Below are positions 9,695-19,361 of a DNA stretch of 64,000 nt, piece by piece; the first letter of the stretch is position 1, and every line of letters starts with the position of its first letter. The stretch is taken from NCBI RefSeq assembly GCF_041320665.1, contig NZ_CP166730.1, forward strand, positions 2,914,001-2,978,000, read 5' to 3'. A program made the position numbers and the translations under genes. Under the pieces are notes generated by a model. It did not search any database. It saw nothing but the letters and a program-made list of their open reading frames with translations, and was not told where the DNA came from. Origin of the DNA: Comamonas sp. GB3 AK4-5 (lineage in GTDB: Bacteria; Pseudomonadota; Gammaproteobacteria; Burkholderiales; Burkholderiaceae_C).

Positions 9695-10681
9695 ATGTTT
9701 CGCCAACTGATCACCTGCACTTCCATGGCCTTGGCCCTGGGCGCCACTGCCACCCATGCCTTTGCCCAAGGCGACGCCAAGGACTATCCAAGCAAGCCCG
9801 TGCGCCTGGTGATCCCCTTCCCACCGGGCGGCGGCACCGACATTCTCTCGCGCGTCATCGCCAACAAGCTGACCGAGACCACGGGCTGGGCCATCGTGCC
9901 CGAGAACAAGGGTGGCGCCGGCGGCACCATAGGCATCAGCGACGCCGTGAAGGCCCCTGCCACCGGCTATGACATGGTCATGGGCCAGAAGGACAATCTG
10001 ATCCTGGGCCCCTATCTGTACAAAAGCCTGCCCTGGAACCCGGTCAAGGACCTGACGCCCGTGGCCCATGTGGCCTATACGCCCGTCATCATTGCCACCA
10101 GCGTGAACTCGCCCTACAAGTCGATTGCCGATGTGGTCAAGGCCGCCAAGGCCACGCCCGGCAAGATCACCTATGGCTCGCCTGGCAACGGCACCAGCAT
10201 CCACATCGCCGGCCATATGTTTGAAAAGGCCGCTGGCATCGAGCTGACCCATGTGCCCTACAAGGGCTCCAACCCGGCGCTGATGGATGCCATTGCCGGC
10301 AATGTGGACCTGCTGGTGTCCTCCATTCCCTCGGCCATTGGCCAGATCAAGGCCGGCAAGCTGCGCCCGCTGGCCGTCACCTCGGCCAAGCGCTCCTCCT
10401 CGCTGCCCGACGTTCCCACCATGCAGGACGCCGGCATGAAGGGCTTTGATGTCAGCACCTGGTATGGCCTGTTCATGCCGGCCGGCACCCCCGCCCCCAT
10501 CGTGCAGAAGATGAATGCCCAGGTGAACAAGCTGCTGGCCATGCCCGAGGTGAAGGAAGCCATTGCCGCCCAGGGCGCCGAGCCCCAGGCCATGTCCATC
10601 AAGGAATTTGATGCCATGTACAAGGCCGACTTCAGCGCCTCCAAGGCCCTGGTTGAAGCCTCGGGCGCCAAGATCCAGTAA
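9695..10681 (+). CDS. Tripartite tricarboxylate transporter family (TctC/Bug) binding protein
   Basis: This 328-residue periplasmic solute receptor has a signal peptide over about residues 1-24 (hydrophobic MALALGATATHAFA then QGDA). The mature protein begins KDYPSKPVRLVIPFPPGGGTD, the hallmark of the Bug family that is greatly expanded in beta-proteobacteria. The GSPGNGTSIHIAGHMFE and VPYKGSNPALMDAIAGNVD segments are also typical. The ATG at 9695 has a CGGAG ribosome site eight bases upstream; a TTG at 9674 is in frame but would push the signal peptide inward. No TctA/TctB membrane subunits are nearby, so it is an orphan receptor. Ligands of this family are usually carboxylates, but this one is unknown. 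Confidence 0.9.
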   Translation: MFRQLITCTSMALALGATATHAFAQGDAKDYPSKPVRLVIPFPPGGGTDILSRVIANKLTETTGWAIVPENKGGAGGTIGISDAVKAPATGYDMVMGQKDNLILGPYLYKSLPWNPVKDLTPVAHVAYTPVIIATSVNSPYKSIADVVKAAKATPGKITYGSPGNGTSIHIAGHMFEKAAGIELTHVPYKGSNPALMDAIAGNVDLLVSSIPSAIGQIKAGKLRPLAVTSAKRSSSLPDVPTMQDAGMKGFDVSTWYGLFMPAGTPAPIVQKMNAQVNKLLAMPEVKEAIAAQGAEPQAMSIKEFDAMYKADFSASKALVEASGAKIQ

Positions 10682-10690
10682 ACACGCCCC

Positions 10691-10721
10691 ACCCCAGCGG
10701 AACCAGCGCCACGCTGGGGGT
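10691..10721 (+). terminator. Hairpin after the TctC-type gene
   Basis: ACCCCAGCG (10691-10699) can pair with the CGCTGGGGGT stretch near 10712-10721, ten bases after the stop codon. There is no T-run, so factor-independent termination would be weak. Confidence 0.4.
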
Positions 10722-10955
10722 GAGCAAGGCGCTGGGGGCTGTTGCTGAACGAGGCATGCCCAGTGGCCGTCACGGCGGTCTTGGGAGGGGCGTGCCCCTT
10801 GAAACCCTACCCTCGGTTGCCACCATGGACATGCCATGCAAACGGGCGTGCAATACCGGGTCAGCGCGGCCCAGGTGCTACGCCCCATGTCAGCTGTCAT
10901 GCCTGTGTCACCCGGACTGCGCACAGTCAGCCCTCTCACACCCACGGTGCGCACC

Positions 10956-11915
10956 ATGAAACCCTTCTGCTTCAGTCTCGCTGTGGTGGCTGCGGCCACT
11001 GCCCTGTTTGCCTCGCCCGCTACCGCGCTCAACATCCTCATCACCAACGACGACGGACTGACCAGCAACGTCAAGGCGCTGTATGACACCCTCCGATCTG
11101 CCGGGCATGATGTGCTGGTGTCGCTGCCCTGCAGTCCGCAAAGCGGCCGCAGCGGCGCCATTGTCATGTACAGCAGCAGCACCATCGACGCGGAGGCAGA
11201 CCCACAGATCCGCACCGAAAACGGCTGCCACAACGGCGCCGCCCCAGTGGGTGCGCCGGCAGCCGGCCCCTTTACCAAAGCGGGCTACACCCAGGGTGAC
11301 TGGCACTATGTCCATGGCACACCGGTCACCGCCACTTTCTACGGCCTGGATATCGTGGGCAAGCAGCGTTGGGGCAAGGCCCCAGACCTCGTGCTCTCCG
11401 GCCCCAACGAGGGCCAGAATATTGGCGCGGTCATCATCCACTCGGGCACGGTTGCCAACGCACAGGCGGCCCTTGGCCGTGGCATTCCCGCCATGGCGCT
11501 GAGTGCCGATGCCGACACCGCCGACGACACCGGCCTGGCCAACCCGCGCTCCAAGCTGGTGGCCCAGCTGACCCTCCAACTGCTCGATCGGCTGATCGCC
11601 CAGCGCGGCAACGGCCCCTTGCTACCCCAGGGCATGGCCTTGAACGTGAACTTTCCCGCCTCGGTCACCAGCCATACCGCTTTTGCCTTTTCGCGCATAG
11701 GCAGCTACCAAGGCTACGAGATCGGCTTTAGCGTGGAGCGTGGCGTGTATGGCCTGAGCTTTGCACCCAACCGCAACAAGCCGACTTCCGAGCAAATGGA
11801 AGACGAGTCGGCCGTGGCGCGCCACAAGGTGGCGGTCTCGGCCATGCAGTTCGCCTATGAACAGCGCCCTGCCGCCCAGGAATGGCTGCGCCAGCGTCTG
11901 CAGTCGACCAGGTAA
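10956..11915 (+). CDS. SurE-family 5'/3'-nucleotidase with signal peptide
   Basis: The protein has 319 residues. The first 25 residues (MKPFCFSLAVVAAATALFA then SPATA) form a Sec signal peptide. The mature part opens with LNILITNDDGLTSN, the metal-binding NDDG motif of SurE nucleotidases, followed by HDVLVSLPCSPQSGRSGA. PDLVLSGPNEGQNIG matches the conserved SGxNxGxN motif. Cytoplasmic SurE starts directly at the NDDG strand and sits near pcm/rpoS; this one is exported and alone. It would hydrolyse nucleoside monophosphates in the periplasm, perhaps for phosphate or nucleoside scavenging. The start is set by the signal peptide; upstream in-frame codons do not look protein-like. Confidence 0.88.
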   Translation: MKPFCFSLAVVAAATALFASPATALNILITNDDGLTSNVKALYDTLRSAGHDVLVSLPCSPQSGRSGAIVMYSSSTIDAEADPQIRTENGCHNGAAPVGAPAAGPFTKAGYTQGDWHYVHGTPVTATFYGLDIVGKQRWGKAPDLVLSGPNEGQNIGAVIIHSGTVANAQAALGRGIPAMALSADADTADDTGLANPRSKLVAQLTLQLLDRLIAQRGNGPLLPQGMALNVNFPASVTSHTAFAFSRIGSYQGYEIGFSVERGVYGLSFAPNRNKPTSEQMEDESAVARHKVAVSAMQFAYEQRPAAQEWLRQRLQSTR

Positions 11916-12158
11916 TCGCCGCTCCCATACCTGTCCTGCCTCAGCCCATCGGGCAGCAGGCAGAAGAAAACCGCGATCAAACCGGCTTCTTGCACAGACA
12001 TGCATTACATCAGCAGCTATGCTTTTGCAAGCACGCGGCAAGGCAGTCATGCTGATGGGCTCTCTTGGCTGTCAGCCTTGTCCGGGCTGATGATCCTCAT
12101 CGGTGCTACCGTGGAGGGCTGCGCTTGGCAGGCTATTTTTTCGCAACAGAATGACGCT

Positions 12159-12755
12159 ATGAGAACCTGGCAGTCCCTGAGGGTGGTGGTGCTGGCCTGC
12201 TGGGCGCTGGCATGGGTCTGCGCGCCTGCACAGGCGCGCGACGCATCGGATTACAGCACGCAGGAATTGGTGGAGGCCCTGACGCAGCGCCTGAGCAAGA
12301 CGTTGCGTGCCGGCCCCACACGCGATGCGCCGGGCAATGATGCCGCCATCGTGCTGCTGGAGGGCAAGGCCCTGGCACTTCAGCCTCGGCTGCGCTCCGT
12401 TCCCGGCATGCGCGTGCTGACCCAGGCGCAGCTGGTGCAAGAGCAAAGAGCGGTGTTCCTCATCATCTCGCAGCTGGGCATGCAGGGGCCGGACATATTG
12501 ATCGACTTTGAGACGCCCAGCAATGCCTCTTTCGGCACGCTGCGCGTGCAGGACCAGGCGGGTAAGTTGGTGTTCAAGAACGAAGACCGCTACCGCTCCA
12601 GCAGCGGCGCACGCGCCACCTATGCGCGCCTGTATGGCGGCCTCCCCTGCCGGGCTGGCTCCGAAATGGCCTACCACTTCGGCTACCGCCCCGGACCGGC
12701 CGGGGAATGCCCGGTGCAGCACTTTCCCAGCAGCGACTCTGCCTTCGACTGGTAA
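12159..12755 (+). CDS. Small exported protein of unknown function
   Basis: The protein has 198 residues. I do not recognise the family. MRTWQSLRVVVLACWALAW followed by VCAPAQARD is a signal peptide with an AQA-R cleavage site, which fixes the start at 12159; the longer upstream frame lacks protein character. The mature part includes an amphipathic segment (TQELVEALTQRLSKTLR), a hydrophobic strand-helix (AVFLIISQLGMQGPDILIDF) and two C-terminal Cys residues (LPCRAGSEM, GECPVQHF) that could form a disulfide. It converges with the next gene, with a perfect palindrome between the two stops. Confidence 0.6.
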   Translation: MRTWQSLRVVVLACWALAWVCAPAQARDASDYSTQELVEALTQRLSKTLRAGPTRDAPGNDAAIVLLEGKALALQPRLRSVPGMRVLTQAQLVQEQRAVFLIISQLGMQGPDILIDFETPSNASFGTLRVQDQAGKLVFKNEDRYRSSSGARATYARLYGGLPCRAGSEMAYHFGYRPGPAGECPVQHFPSSDSAFDW

Positions 12756-12763
12756 TCCACAAC

Positions 12764-12783
12764 ATGCACTGCCGGCAGTGCAT
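12764..12783. terminator. Perfect 20-bp palindrome between convergent genes
   Basis: ATGCACTGCC followed by GGCAGTGCAT lies between two converging stop codons (12755 and 12801). Transcribed from either strand it gives an 8-bp stem with a CCGG loop. There is no T-run. It could be a bidirectional terminator or a dimer protein site. Confidence 0.45.
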
Positions 12784-12800
12784 ATAGCACCCGGCCGGTT

Positions 12801-14651
12801 TCATGGCAGCGGCTTTTCCCCGGCGCCGCAGTTCCATGCGGCCCCCAAGGCCTGCATCTGCTCGCCCAATGCGGCGCGCAAATCGCTGCGCATGGCATCA
12901 CGCGTCAAGCGCTCCTCGGCATAGAGCGCAGCCCAATCCAGACCCACGCCCACTACAGCCCCTGCCACCGCGCCGGCGATGGCTCCGGCCGCAGTGCCCA
13001 CACCGGGAACGACCGAACCTAGGGCCGCGCCCGCCACCGCCGCACCGGCCTTGCCCAGCCCTTGCTTGGCGGCAGCCTTGGCCAACACCTTGCTGGCGGC
13101 TTTCATCGAGGTCTTGGCCATGGCCTTGCCCGCCACCACAGCCGCAAAAGCGCCCGCGCCCGTTCCGGCCACCGCACTGGCCGTCAGGCGCTGTTGGGCC
13201 TGGCCCAGCAGTTGCACAGCGGGCAGCTCGGCCACCTCGGCACGCAGCAGGCATTGGCCGGCATCCAGCGCCAGGTGGTGGCGCTCCAGCGTCTGGGCCA
13301 TGCGCTGCTGCGCCGTCTGCAATGCGGCGCTGTCCCGTGCGCTCTGCTGCTGCACAGAAGATAGCCAGGCCTCCAGCCCCGGTGTGGTTGACAGCGTGGC
13401 GGCCAGTTGGTCTTGCAAAAAGTCCTCCACATTGCCGGTCAGCAGGCGCAACATACGCCCCCATTCCGCACCCAGGCTGAAATACCAGTCCAGATAGCGC
13501 TCCACGGCCGCATCCATCTCTTGCTGCACGCCCTGCAAGCCCGTGCACAAGGCCGGCGTAGCCTGCATCTGCCCCAAGGCCTGCAAGGCAATCTGGCGCG
13601 TGGCCTCCAGCGTGCCCAGGCGGTAGCGCTGCTGGCCTATGCGCTCGCACTCCGGCATGCGCTGCAAGGCCAGCGGATTGGCATGCGTGCGCAGCCAGGC
13701 ATCCACCTGAGCCGTGGTCTGTACCAGCACGCCGGCCAGCAGCACCCCCACCAGACCCAGCCACCATGCGGCCGCAGCCGACGGCCCCTTCCCGGCGCGC
13801 GCTGCGGGCCATGCATATCCCCGCACCGCACGGTTGCTGGCTGCGCCTTGCAGCACCTGGCCCAGACACAGCAGCACACCCACCGGGCCACACAGGGCCA
13901 GCAGCAACAGACGCAGCGCCGGCCCCTGCGGTAAATCAGCCATCGCCCCGCCCGCCACCTGCAGGGTGAGCAAGCTGTCCAGCCCCCAGCGCACCAGGCC
14001 CGAGGGTGCGGACTGAATGTGCGCCAAGGCGGCATCCAGTGCGGCCGGATCCATGCCGGGCGTCAGCGCCCTGCCCCAGTCGCTGCTGCGCGCCATGCCA
14101 TACAGCCAGACACCGCCCAGCAGCAGCACCAGCAGCCAGCGGGCACCACGCTGGCTCCATGCCCAGGTCCAGCCCGGGCTGGCAAACTCCGAGGCCAGGC
14201 GGGCGTGCAGCCACATGCTCAACGCCGCATACAGCGCCGGCGCCAGGGCCAGCAGCCCCCATTCCCAGGCGGACAAAAACCAGGCCTGCCACAGCGTGAC
14301 GCTACACAGCAGCAAGCTGCCCGCCAGGGCTTTGCAGGCTGGCCACCAGCCCCCGGCCAGCCAGCGCCCCAGATGCCCCTGCGGCGCAAACTGCAGCCGC
14401 CGCAGCTGCTTGCCCAGCATCAGCGCCAGCCACATGCCCCAGGCAGGCAGCGCCAGCAAGGCCACGATGGCCAGCAGCCAGGCCCAGGGCGGTAAATCGG
14501 TCAAAAAATAGCGCACGCACCAGAGCAGCGCCAACCACAACCAACCCGCCATGGCACAGCGCAGCGCGCTGCGCCAGGGGAAGGCGCCAGCGGCCGAGCC
14601 AGGCAGCACATCGGCACTGCGCCCACCCGGTGCGGCTGCGGGCTGGGTCAT
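12801..14651 (-). CDS. Large inner-membrane protein with glycine-zipper C-terminus, unknown function
   Basis: The protein has 616 residues. It has about five to seven hydrophobic segments in the first 320 residues (for example AMAGWLWLALLWCVRYFL and LLAIVALLALPAWGMWLAL). A mostly helical, Gln/Ala-rich soluble region follows. Near residues 500-580 is a long Ala/Gly stretch (GKAGAAVAGAALGSVVPGVG, then AGAIAGAVAGAVVGVGLDW) with glycine-zipper spacing, usually membrane-inserting. I do not recognise a named domain. The start overlaps the upstream HTH-repeat gene stop by four bases (ATGA), so the two are translated together. A role at the envelope is likely, but nothing more specific can be said. 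Confidence 0.7.
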   Translation of the reverse strand: MTQPAAAPGGRSADVLPGSAAGAFPWRSALRCAMAGWLWLALLWCVRYFLTDLPPWAWLLAIVALLALPAWGMWLALMLGKQLRRLQFAPQGHLGRWLAGGWWPACKALAGSLLLCSVTLWQAWFLSAWEWGLLALAPALYAALSMWLHARLASEFASPGWTWAWSQRGARWLLVLLLGGVWLYGMARSSDWGRALTPGMDPAALDAALAHIQSAPSGLVRWGLDSLLTLQVAGGAMADLPQGPALRLLLLALCGPVGVLLCLGQVLQGAASNRAVRGYAWPAARAGKGPSAAAAWWLGLVGVLLAGVLVQTTAQVDAWLRTHANPLALQRMPECERIGQQRYRLGTLEATRQIALQALGQMQATPALCTGLQGVQQEMDAAVERYLDWYFSLGAEWGRMLRLLTGNVEDFLQDQLAATLSTTPGLEAWLSSVQQQSARDSAALQTAQQRMAQTLERHHLALDAGQCLLRAEVAELPAVQLLGQAQQRLTASAVAGTGAGAFAAVVAGKAMAKTSMKAASKVLAKAAAKQGLGKAGAAVAGAALGSVVPGVGTAAGAIAGAVAGAVVGVGLDWAALYAEERLTRDAMRSDLRAALGEQMQALGAAWNCGAGEKPLP

Positions 14652-15106
14652 GGTGCGGCGGTATCGGCCGTGGAGGTGGCACCGCGTGTAGCGGCCGGAA
14701 TGCCGCGGGCCACACGGGCGTTGTAGACCGTCAACCGGGACAGGCCCAGTTGGGCGGCTACCTTGGCATCCGATGCCGTGCCCAACAAAGCCACGGCCTC
14801 TGCCGTCCAGTCAAAAGTGGTCGGCGCCCCTGTCGCCGCCGCAATGCCCAACTCGGTGCGCTTGGCCACCACGCTGGCCTTGCTGATGCCCAGTTGCTGG
14901 GCCAGGGCCGCATCCGGCCGGGTGCCCAGCAGGGCTATGGCCTCAGGCGTCCATTGGAAATGGCCAAAGGCCGGAATGCCCAGCGCGTTGCGCTTGAGGT
15001 TGACTGTCTTGGCCGATGTGCCCCAGCGCTCGGCCAGCACAGCATCTTTTTCCCGGCCCAGTTGGGCCAGCATTTCATCCGTCCATTGCAATGCAGCCTT
15101 GCCCAT
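14648..15106 (-). CDS. Protein made of three tandem HTH-like repeats
   Basis: This 152-residue protein contains the same 37-residue unit three times, at residues 8-44, 52-88 and 100-136. Each unit starts with W-T, has the pattern ALLGTxxDAxLAxQLG in the middle, and ends with a basic helix (SKASVVAKRTELGI in unit 2). The helix-turn-LGIS/LGLS-helix layout is that of a resolvase/Myb-like DNA-binding HTH. Short Ala/Thr/Pro linkers separate the units. No enzymatic domain is present. It is the middle gene of a leftward operon, 17 bases after the desaturase-family gene and overlapping the membrane-protein gene by four bases. DNA binding is inferred from the fold pattern. Confidence 0.65.
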   Translation of the reverse strand: MGKAALQWTDEMLAQLGREKDAVLAERWGTSAKTVNLKRNALGIPAFGHFQWTPEAIALLGTRPDAALAQQLGISKASVVAKRTELGIAAATGAPTTFDWTAEAVALLGTASDAKVAAQLGLSRLTVYNARVARGIPAATRGATSTADTAAP

Positions 15107-15123
15107 GCGGTGTCCATTCTTTT

Positions 15124-15858
15124 TCAGCGCTTTTTGTGCACATCCTGCCAGCGCAGCATATCGCTGATGCGGGCGGCCTTGGCCTCGTCAAAGCCCAGGT
15201 GCTGCACACGCTCTGCCGGATTGGCCCAGGTGCCGAACAGCAGATCCCAGAGGGGCAGGCCGTAGTTCTGGGCATGGTGGCCGTACTGGTGGTGCACGGT
15301 GTGCATCTCGGGCCGCTGGACAAAGTAGCCCAGCCAGCGCGGCGTGCGGATGTCGGCATGCAAAAACAGATCGAATGCCCCGGTCAGGCCAATGGCAAAA
15401 GCCGCTGCCAGCGGGCTGGCGCCCAGCACCCAATAGCTGGAAAGCGCACTCATCAGCACGGCCGCCGCCGTGTCCATGGGGTGGGCGTAAAAAGCGGTCA
15501 GCGCCTCCACCCGTGGTGCGCTGTGGTGCAACTGGTGAAAGATGCGCCACAACCCATCAAAGCGGTGCGTGGCGCGGTGCCACCAGTAAAAGACAAAGCT
15601 GGTAAGCCCGAAGCTGGCCAGCCCCACCAGCGGTGCGGGCCAGCGCCCTCCCACATCGAACAGCGCCACCGAGCGAATATGTTCGGCAAACACATGGCCC
15701 ACCAACAAGGTCACGGCCAGCGTGGCCACCCCCAGCAGGGTGGACATCAGCAACCAGCGCCGATCGCAATGGTTGCGCGACGCAGGCGCCACCACCTCGC
15801 GGGTAAAAATGCCCACAAACAGCAGCGCCAACAAGGGATAGGCCGCAAATTCCCACAT
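15124..15858 (-). CDS. Sterol desaturase / fatty acid hydroxylase family protein
   Basis: This 244-residue membrane enzyme of the di-iron FA_hydroxylase family has three histidine clusters that would bind the metal pair: HRATH (about residue 95), HQLHH (about 108), and HTVHH with QYGHH (about 187-195). Hydrophobic helices at the N-terminus and between clusters anchor it in the membrane. Members hydroxylate or desaturate lipids; the substrate here is unknown. It is the first gene of a three-gene leftward operon with the HTH-repeat protein and the glycine-zipper membrane protein. That partnership is unusual and gives no clear pathway. Confidence 0.88.
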   Translation of the reverse strand: MWEFAAYPLLALLFVGIFTREVVAPASRNHCDRRWLLMSTLLGVATLAVTLLVGHVFAEHIRSVALFDVGGRWPAPLVGLASFGLTSFVFYWWHRATHRFDGLWRIFHQLHHSAPRVEALTAFYAHPMDTAAAVLMSALSSYWVLGASPLAAAFAIGLTGAFDLFLHADIRTPRWLGYFVQRPEMHTVHHQYGHHAQNYGLPLWDLLFGTWANPAERVQHLGFDEAKAARISDMLRWQDVHKKR

Positions 15859-15951
15859 GTTCCGAATATGCCTCTCAGTGAATCAAGCGCTGCACGCTAC
15901 CGGGTAGCCCCGCACAAAAAGGGTGGGGAAACCAGGCTAAGGGCATGACGT

Positions 15952-16069
15952 ACAAAACTGGCGCGTCCCCAACAAGGGCACCGCGCAAGGGCCGCCCCGC
16001 CGCGCTGGTGCCGTCCCCCTCCATCGCGTAGCGATAGAGAGGGGGAAGACGCGAAGCGGCTCAGGGGGT
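15952..16069 (-). repeat. Dispersed 3'-end repeat A, copy 3
   Basis: Read on the minus strand it begins CACCCCCTGAGCCGCTTCGCG about eight bases after the LD-carboxypeptidase stop. It continues with CCCCCTCtctATCG-ctac-GCGATggAGGGGG and ends CGCGCCAGTTTTG. The inner stem bases differ from copy 2 but remain paired. Confidence 0.85.
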
Positions 16070-16077
16070 GCTTCAGA

Positions 16078-17220
16078 TCAAAGATGCCCCCAGTAGATCA
16101 ACGCATCGCGCCCTTCCACCGACAGCGACACCTCGGCACCCACGGGCAGCAGCACCTTGGTGGCCACATGGCCAAAGGGCAGGCCTTGCAGCACCGGGCA
16201 TTTGACTTGCATGCGCAACCAGTCGATCACAGTCTGCAGCTTGAAGCCCTTGTCATGGCTGTTGAGCTTGAATTCCGTGAACTGCCCCAGCACCACGGCT
16301 TTTTGCTTGGCCAGCACACCGGACAGCAGCAGCTGGGTCAGCATGCGCTCTATCTTGTAAGGCGGCTCGGCCACGTCTTCGAGAAACAGAATGCCGCCTT
16401 CCACCTGGGGAAAGTAAGGCGTGCCCAGCAAGCTGGTCAGCACGCAGAGATTGCCCCCCCACAAGGTGGCGCCACCGGGCACATAAAAGTCCTTGAGCTG
16501 GGGCTTGCCATTGGGCAACACGCCAATCTTGGGCATATGCCAGCCCGCACCCTCGCCCTGGCCGCTGAGCAAGTCGGCAAAGCAGTCCAGCATGATGTCG
16601 TCCACCTCGGCGCCGTCCTTGGTGTCCACACCGAAGTCGGCATTCAGCACCGGGCCGGCCCAGGTGGTGGCGCCGGTCTGGGCCAGCATGGCCAGCTGGA
16701 AGGCGGTGAAGTCGCTCAGGCCCACAAACTGCGTGCCCTTGGCAATGGCCTTGGCCACGGTCTTGTACTGGATGCCCGGCAGGATGCGCGTGAGGCCATA
16801 GCCGCCGCGCGAGACCAGCGCCACATCGGCGCCGCTGGCGGCCGCACGGTGGATGGCGGCCAATCGGGTGGCGTCGTCACCGGCAAAGCGCTGGCTGCTG
16901 GCCAGGGCATCGGGGTCAATCTCCACCTGGTGGCCCATGGCCTCCAGGCGCTTTACGCCGCGCTTGAAAGCTGCCTTGTCGCGCACCGCGCCCGAGGGCG
17001 AATACACATAGATATGCTTGGGACCATGGCTGTGGTCGTGGCCGCAGCAGCTGCCATCCGCCGTGTGCACATGGTCGGCGTGCTCATGATCCTCGTGGTG
17101 GGCACCATGGCCGTGATCGTGCGCATGGTCATGGGTGCAATGTTCCAGACCGCAATCCTGTGGAGCGGCGGCAGCGGTCGAAGCGTTTTTCTTGCTGGGG
17201 GATTTGCGGTTGGTGGCCAA
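16078..17220 (-). CDS. ldcA: LD-carboxypeptidase (peptidase S66) with N-terminal His-rich extension
   Basis: About 380 residues. From about residue 69 (HIYVYSPSGAV) it is a peptidase family S66 enzyme, which cleaves the L-Lys/DAP-D-Ala bond of murein tetrapeptides during recycling. The presumed Ser-Glu-His triad lies in GLSDF (Ser169), ILFLEDVAE and LPFGHVATK. Ahead of this is a non-family segment with more than 15 His plus Cys residues (THDHAHDHGHGAHHEDHEHA, then GSCCGHDHSHG), resembling a Ni/Zn-binding tail. No ATG exists upstream of the catalytic domain. The TTG at 17220 (ATNRKSPSKK) is preferred, with a TTG at 17238 the alternative. It is followed by repeat A. Confidence 0.85.
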   Translation of the reverse strand: MATNRKSPSKKNASTAAAAPQDCGLEHCTHDHAHDHGHGAHHEDHEHADHVHTADGSCCGHDHSHGPKHIYVYSPSGAVRDKAAFKRGVKRLEAMGHQVEIDPDALASSQRFAGDDATRLAAIHRAAASGADVALVSRGGYGLTRILPGIQYKTVAKAIAKGTQFVGLSDFTAFQLAMLAQTGATTWAGPVLNADFGVDTKDGAEVDDIMLDCFADLLSGQGEGAGWHMPKIGVLPNGKPQLKDFYVPGGATLWGGNLCVLTSLLGTPYFPQVEGGILFLEDVAEPPYKIERMLTQLLLSGVLAKQKAVVLGQFTEFKLNSHDKGFKLQTVIDWLRMQVKCPVLQGLPFGHVATKVLLPVGAEVSLSVEGRDALIYWGHL

Positions 17221-17315
17221 AGCTTGTCCGCACCGCAAGCCTGCGGCGCGCTCCGTAGATGGAAGAAATCAAGACCCATGGACTGGGCAAGCGGCCTGCA
17301 GGCTGGGCCTGCAGG

Positions 17316-18725
<1,410 letters not shown>

Positions 18726-18787
18726 TCAGCCTTATTCTCGCAGGCCTTTTGCACCGGCATAGGCTCCAGCGCAGGTCATTGGGGCGC

Positions 18788-18793
18788 TACAAT
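18788..18793 (+). promoter_or_regulatory. -10 element directly before the start codon
   Basis: TACAAT lies seven bases before the ATG at 18801 within GCTACAATCCGCGCC. A transcript starting at the usual distance would begin at or next to the ATG, suggesting a leaderless message. No convincing -35 box was found. Confidence 0.5.
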
Positions 18794-18800
18794 CCGCGCC

Positions 18801-19259
18801 ATGTCGCGTGCAACCCTGAGACTTTCTCGGCGGAGCGCATTGCTGCTGCTGATCATGGTGGCGCAACTGCTGATTCCGCTGCTGCACGGCCACTTCGGAA
18901 CCCCGAACCAAGATGGCCTGCATGTGCACCAGACGCCTTCGAGAATGGCTGATTCTCATTTCCAGCCACAGGCTGTCCAAGCCGCTGCCCAGGATTTGCT
19001 GGGGCTCCAGGCCTTGCCCGCCGAGACAGAGCCTTTTGAAGTCGATGTGCAAGATGCGCTGCAACCCCTGAGCCTGCTGCCCATGCCGCTGCTGGCCGTC
19101 ATCGGCCTGACCCTGCTGACCGTGGGCCTGCGCGCCGCACATATGCGCTGCATTACCCCCCGCCCCACGCCACGCCCCGAACCCGCTCGCAGGGTGTCCC
19201 TCTGGCGTGGCCGCGTGATACGGCCGTCTCCGGCCCAAGCCCCTCCCCTGTTTTCCTGA
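18801..19259 (+). CDS. Small membrane protein preceding the metal-efflux genes
   Basis: The protein has 152 residues and is not recognised. It starts with a basic segment and one hydrophobic helix (SALLLLIMVAQLLIPLLHG). A His-containing linker follows (HGHFGTPNQDGLHVHQTPS), then a second hydrophobic helix (LLPMPLLAVIGLTLLTVGL) and an Arg/Pro-rich tail. Proteins of this size with scattered His often precede cus/czc-type efflux genes, and the next gene on the same strand is an RND adaptor 100 bases away. A role in sensing or handling metal outside the membrane is inferred only from context. Confidence 0.55.
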   Translation: MSRATLRLSRRSALLLLIMVAQLLIPLLHGHFGTPNQDGLHVHQTPSRMADSHFQPQAVQAAAQDLLGLQALPAETEPFEVDVQDALQPLSLLPMPLLAVIGLTLLTVGLRAAHMRCITPRPTPRPEPARRVSLWRGRVIRPSPAQAPPLFS

Positions 19260-19361
19260 GCTCCCTCAGCCTTTCACAGGCTGTCCAAGCTCCATGCTCT
19301 TGCATGGAGTGGCATCCGTGCGCCTGCACGGATGACTTCCCTTTTTTCTCCGGAGTCAGGA

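Noticed and set aside
9593..11278. 561-codon antisense frame over the TctC-type gene
   Set aside because: Gly/His-rich and without domains; the plus-strand TctC and SurE genes explain the region.
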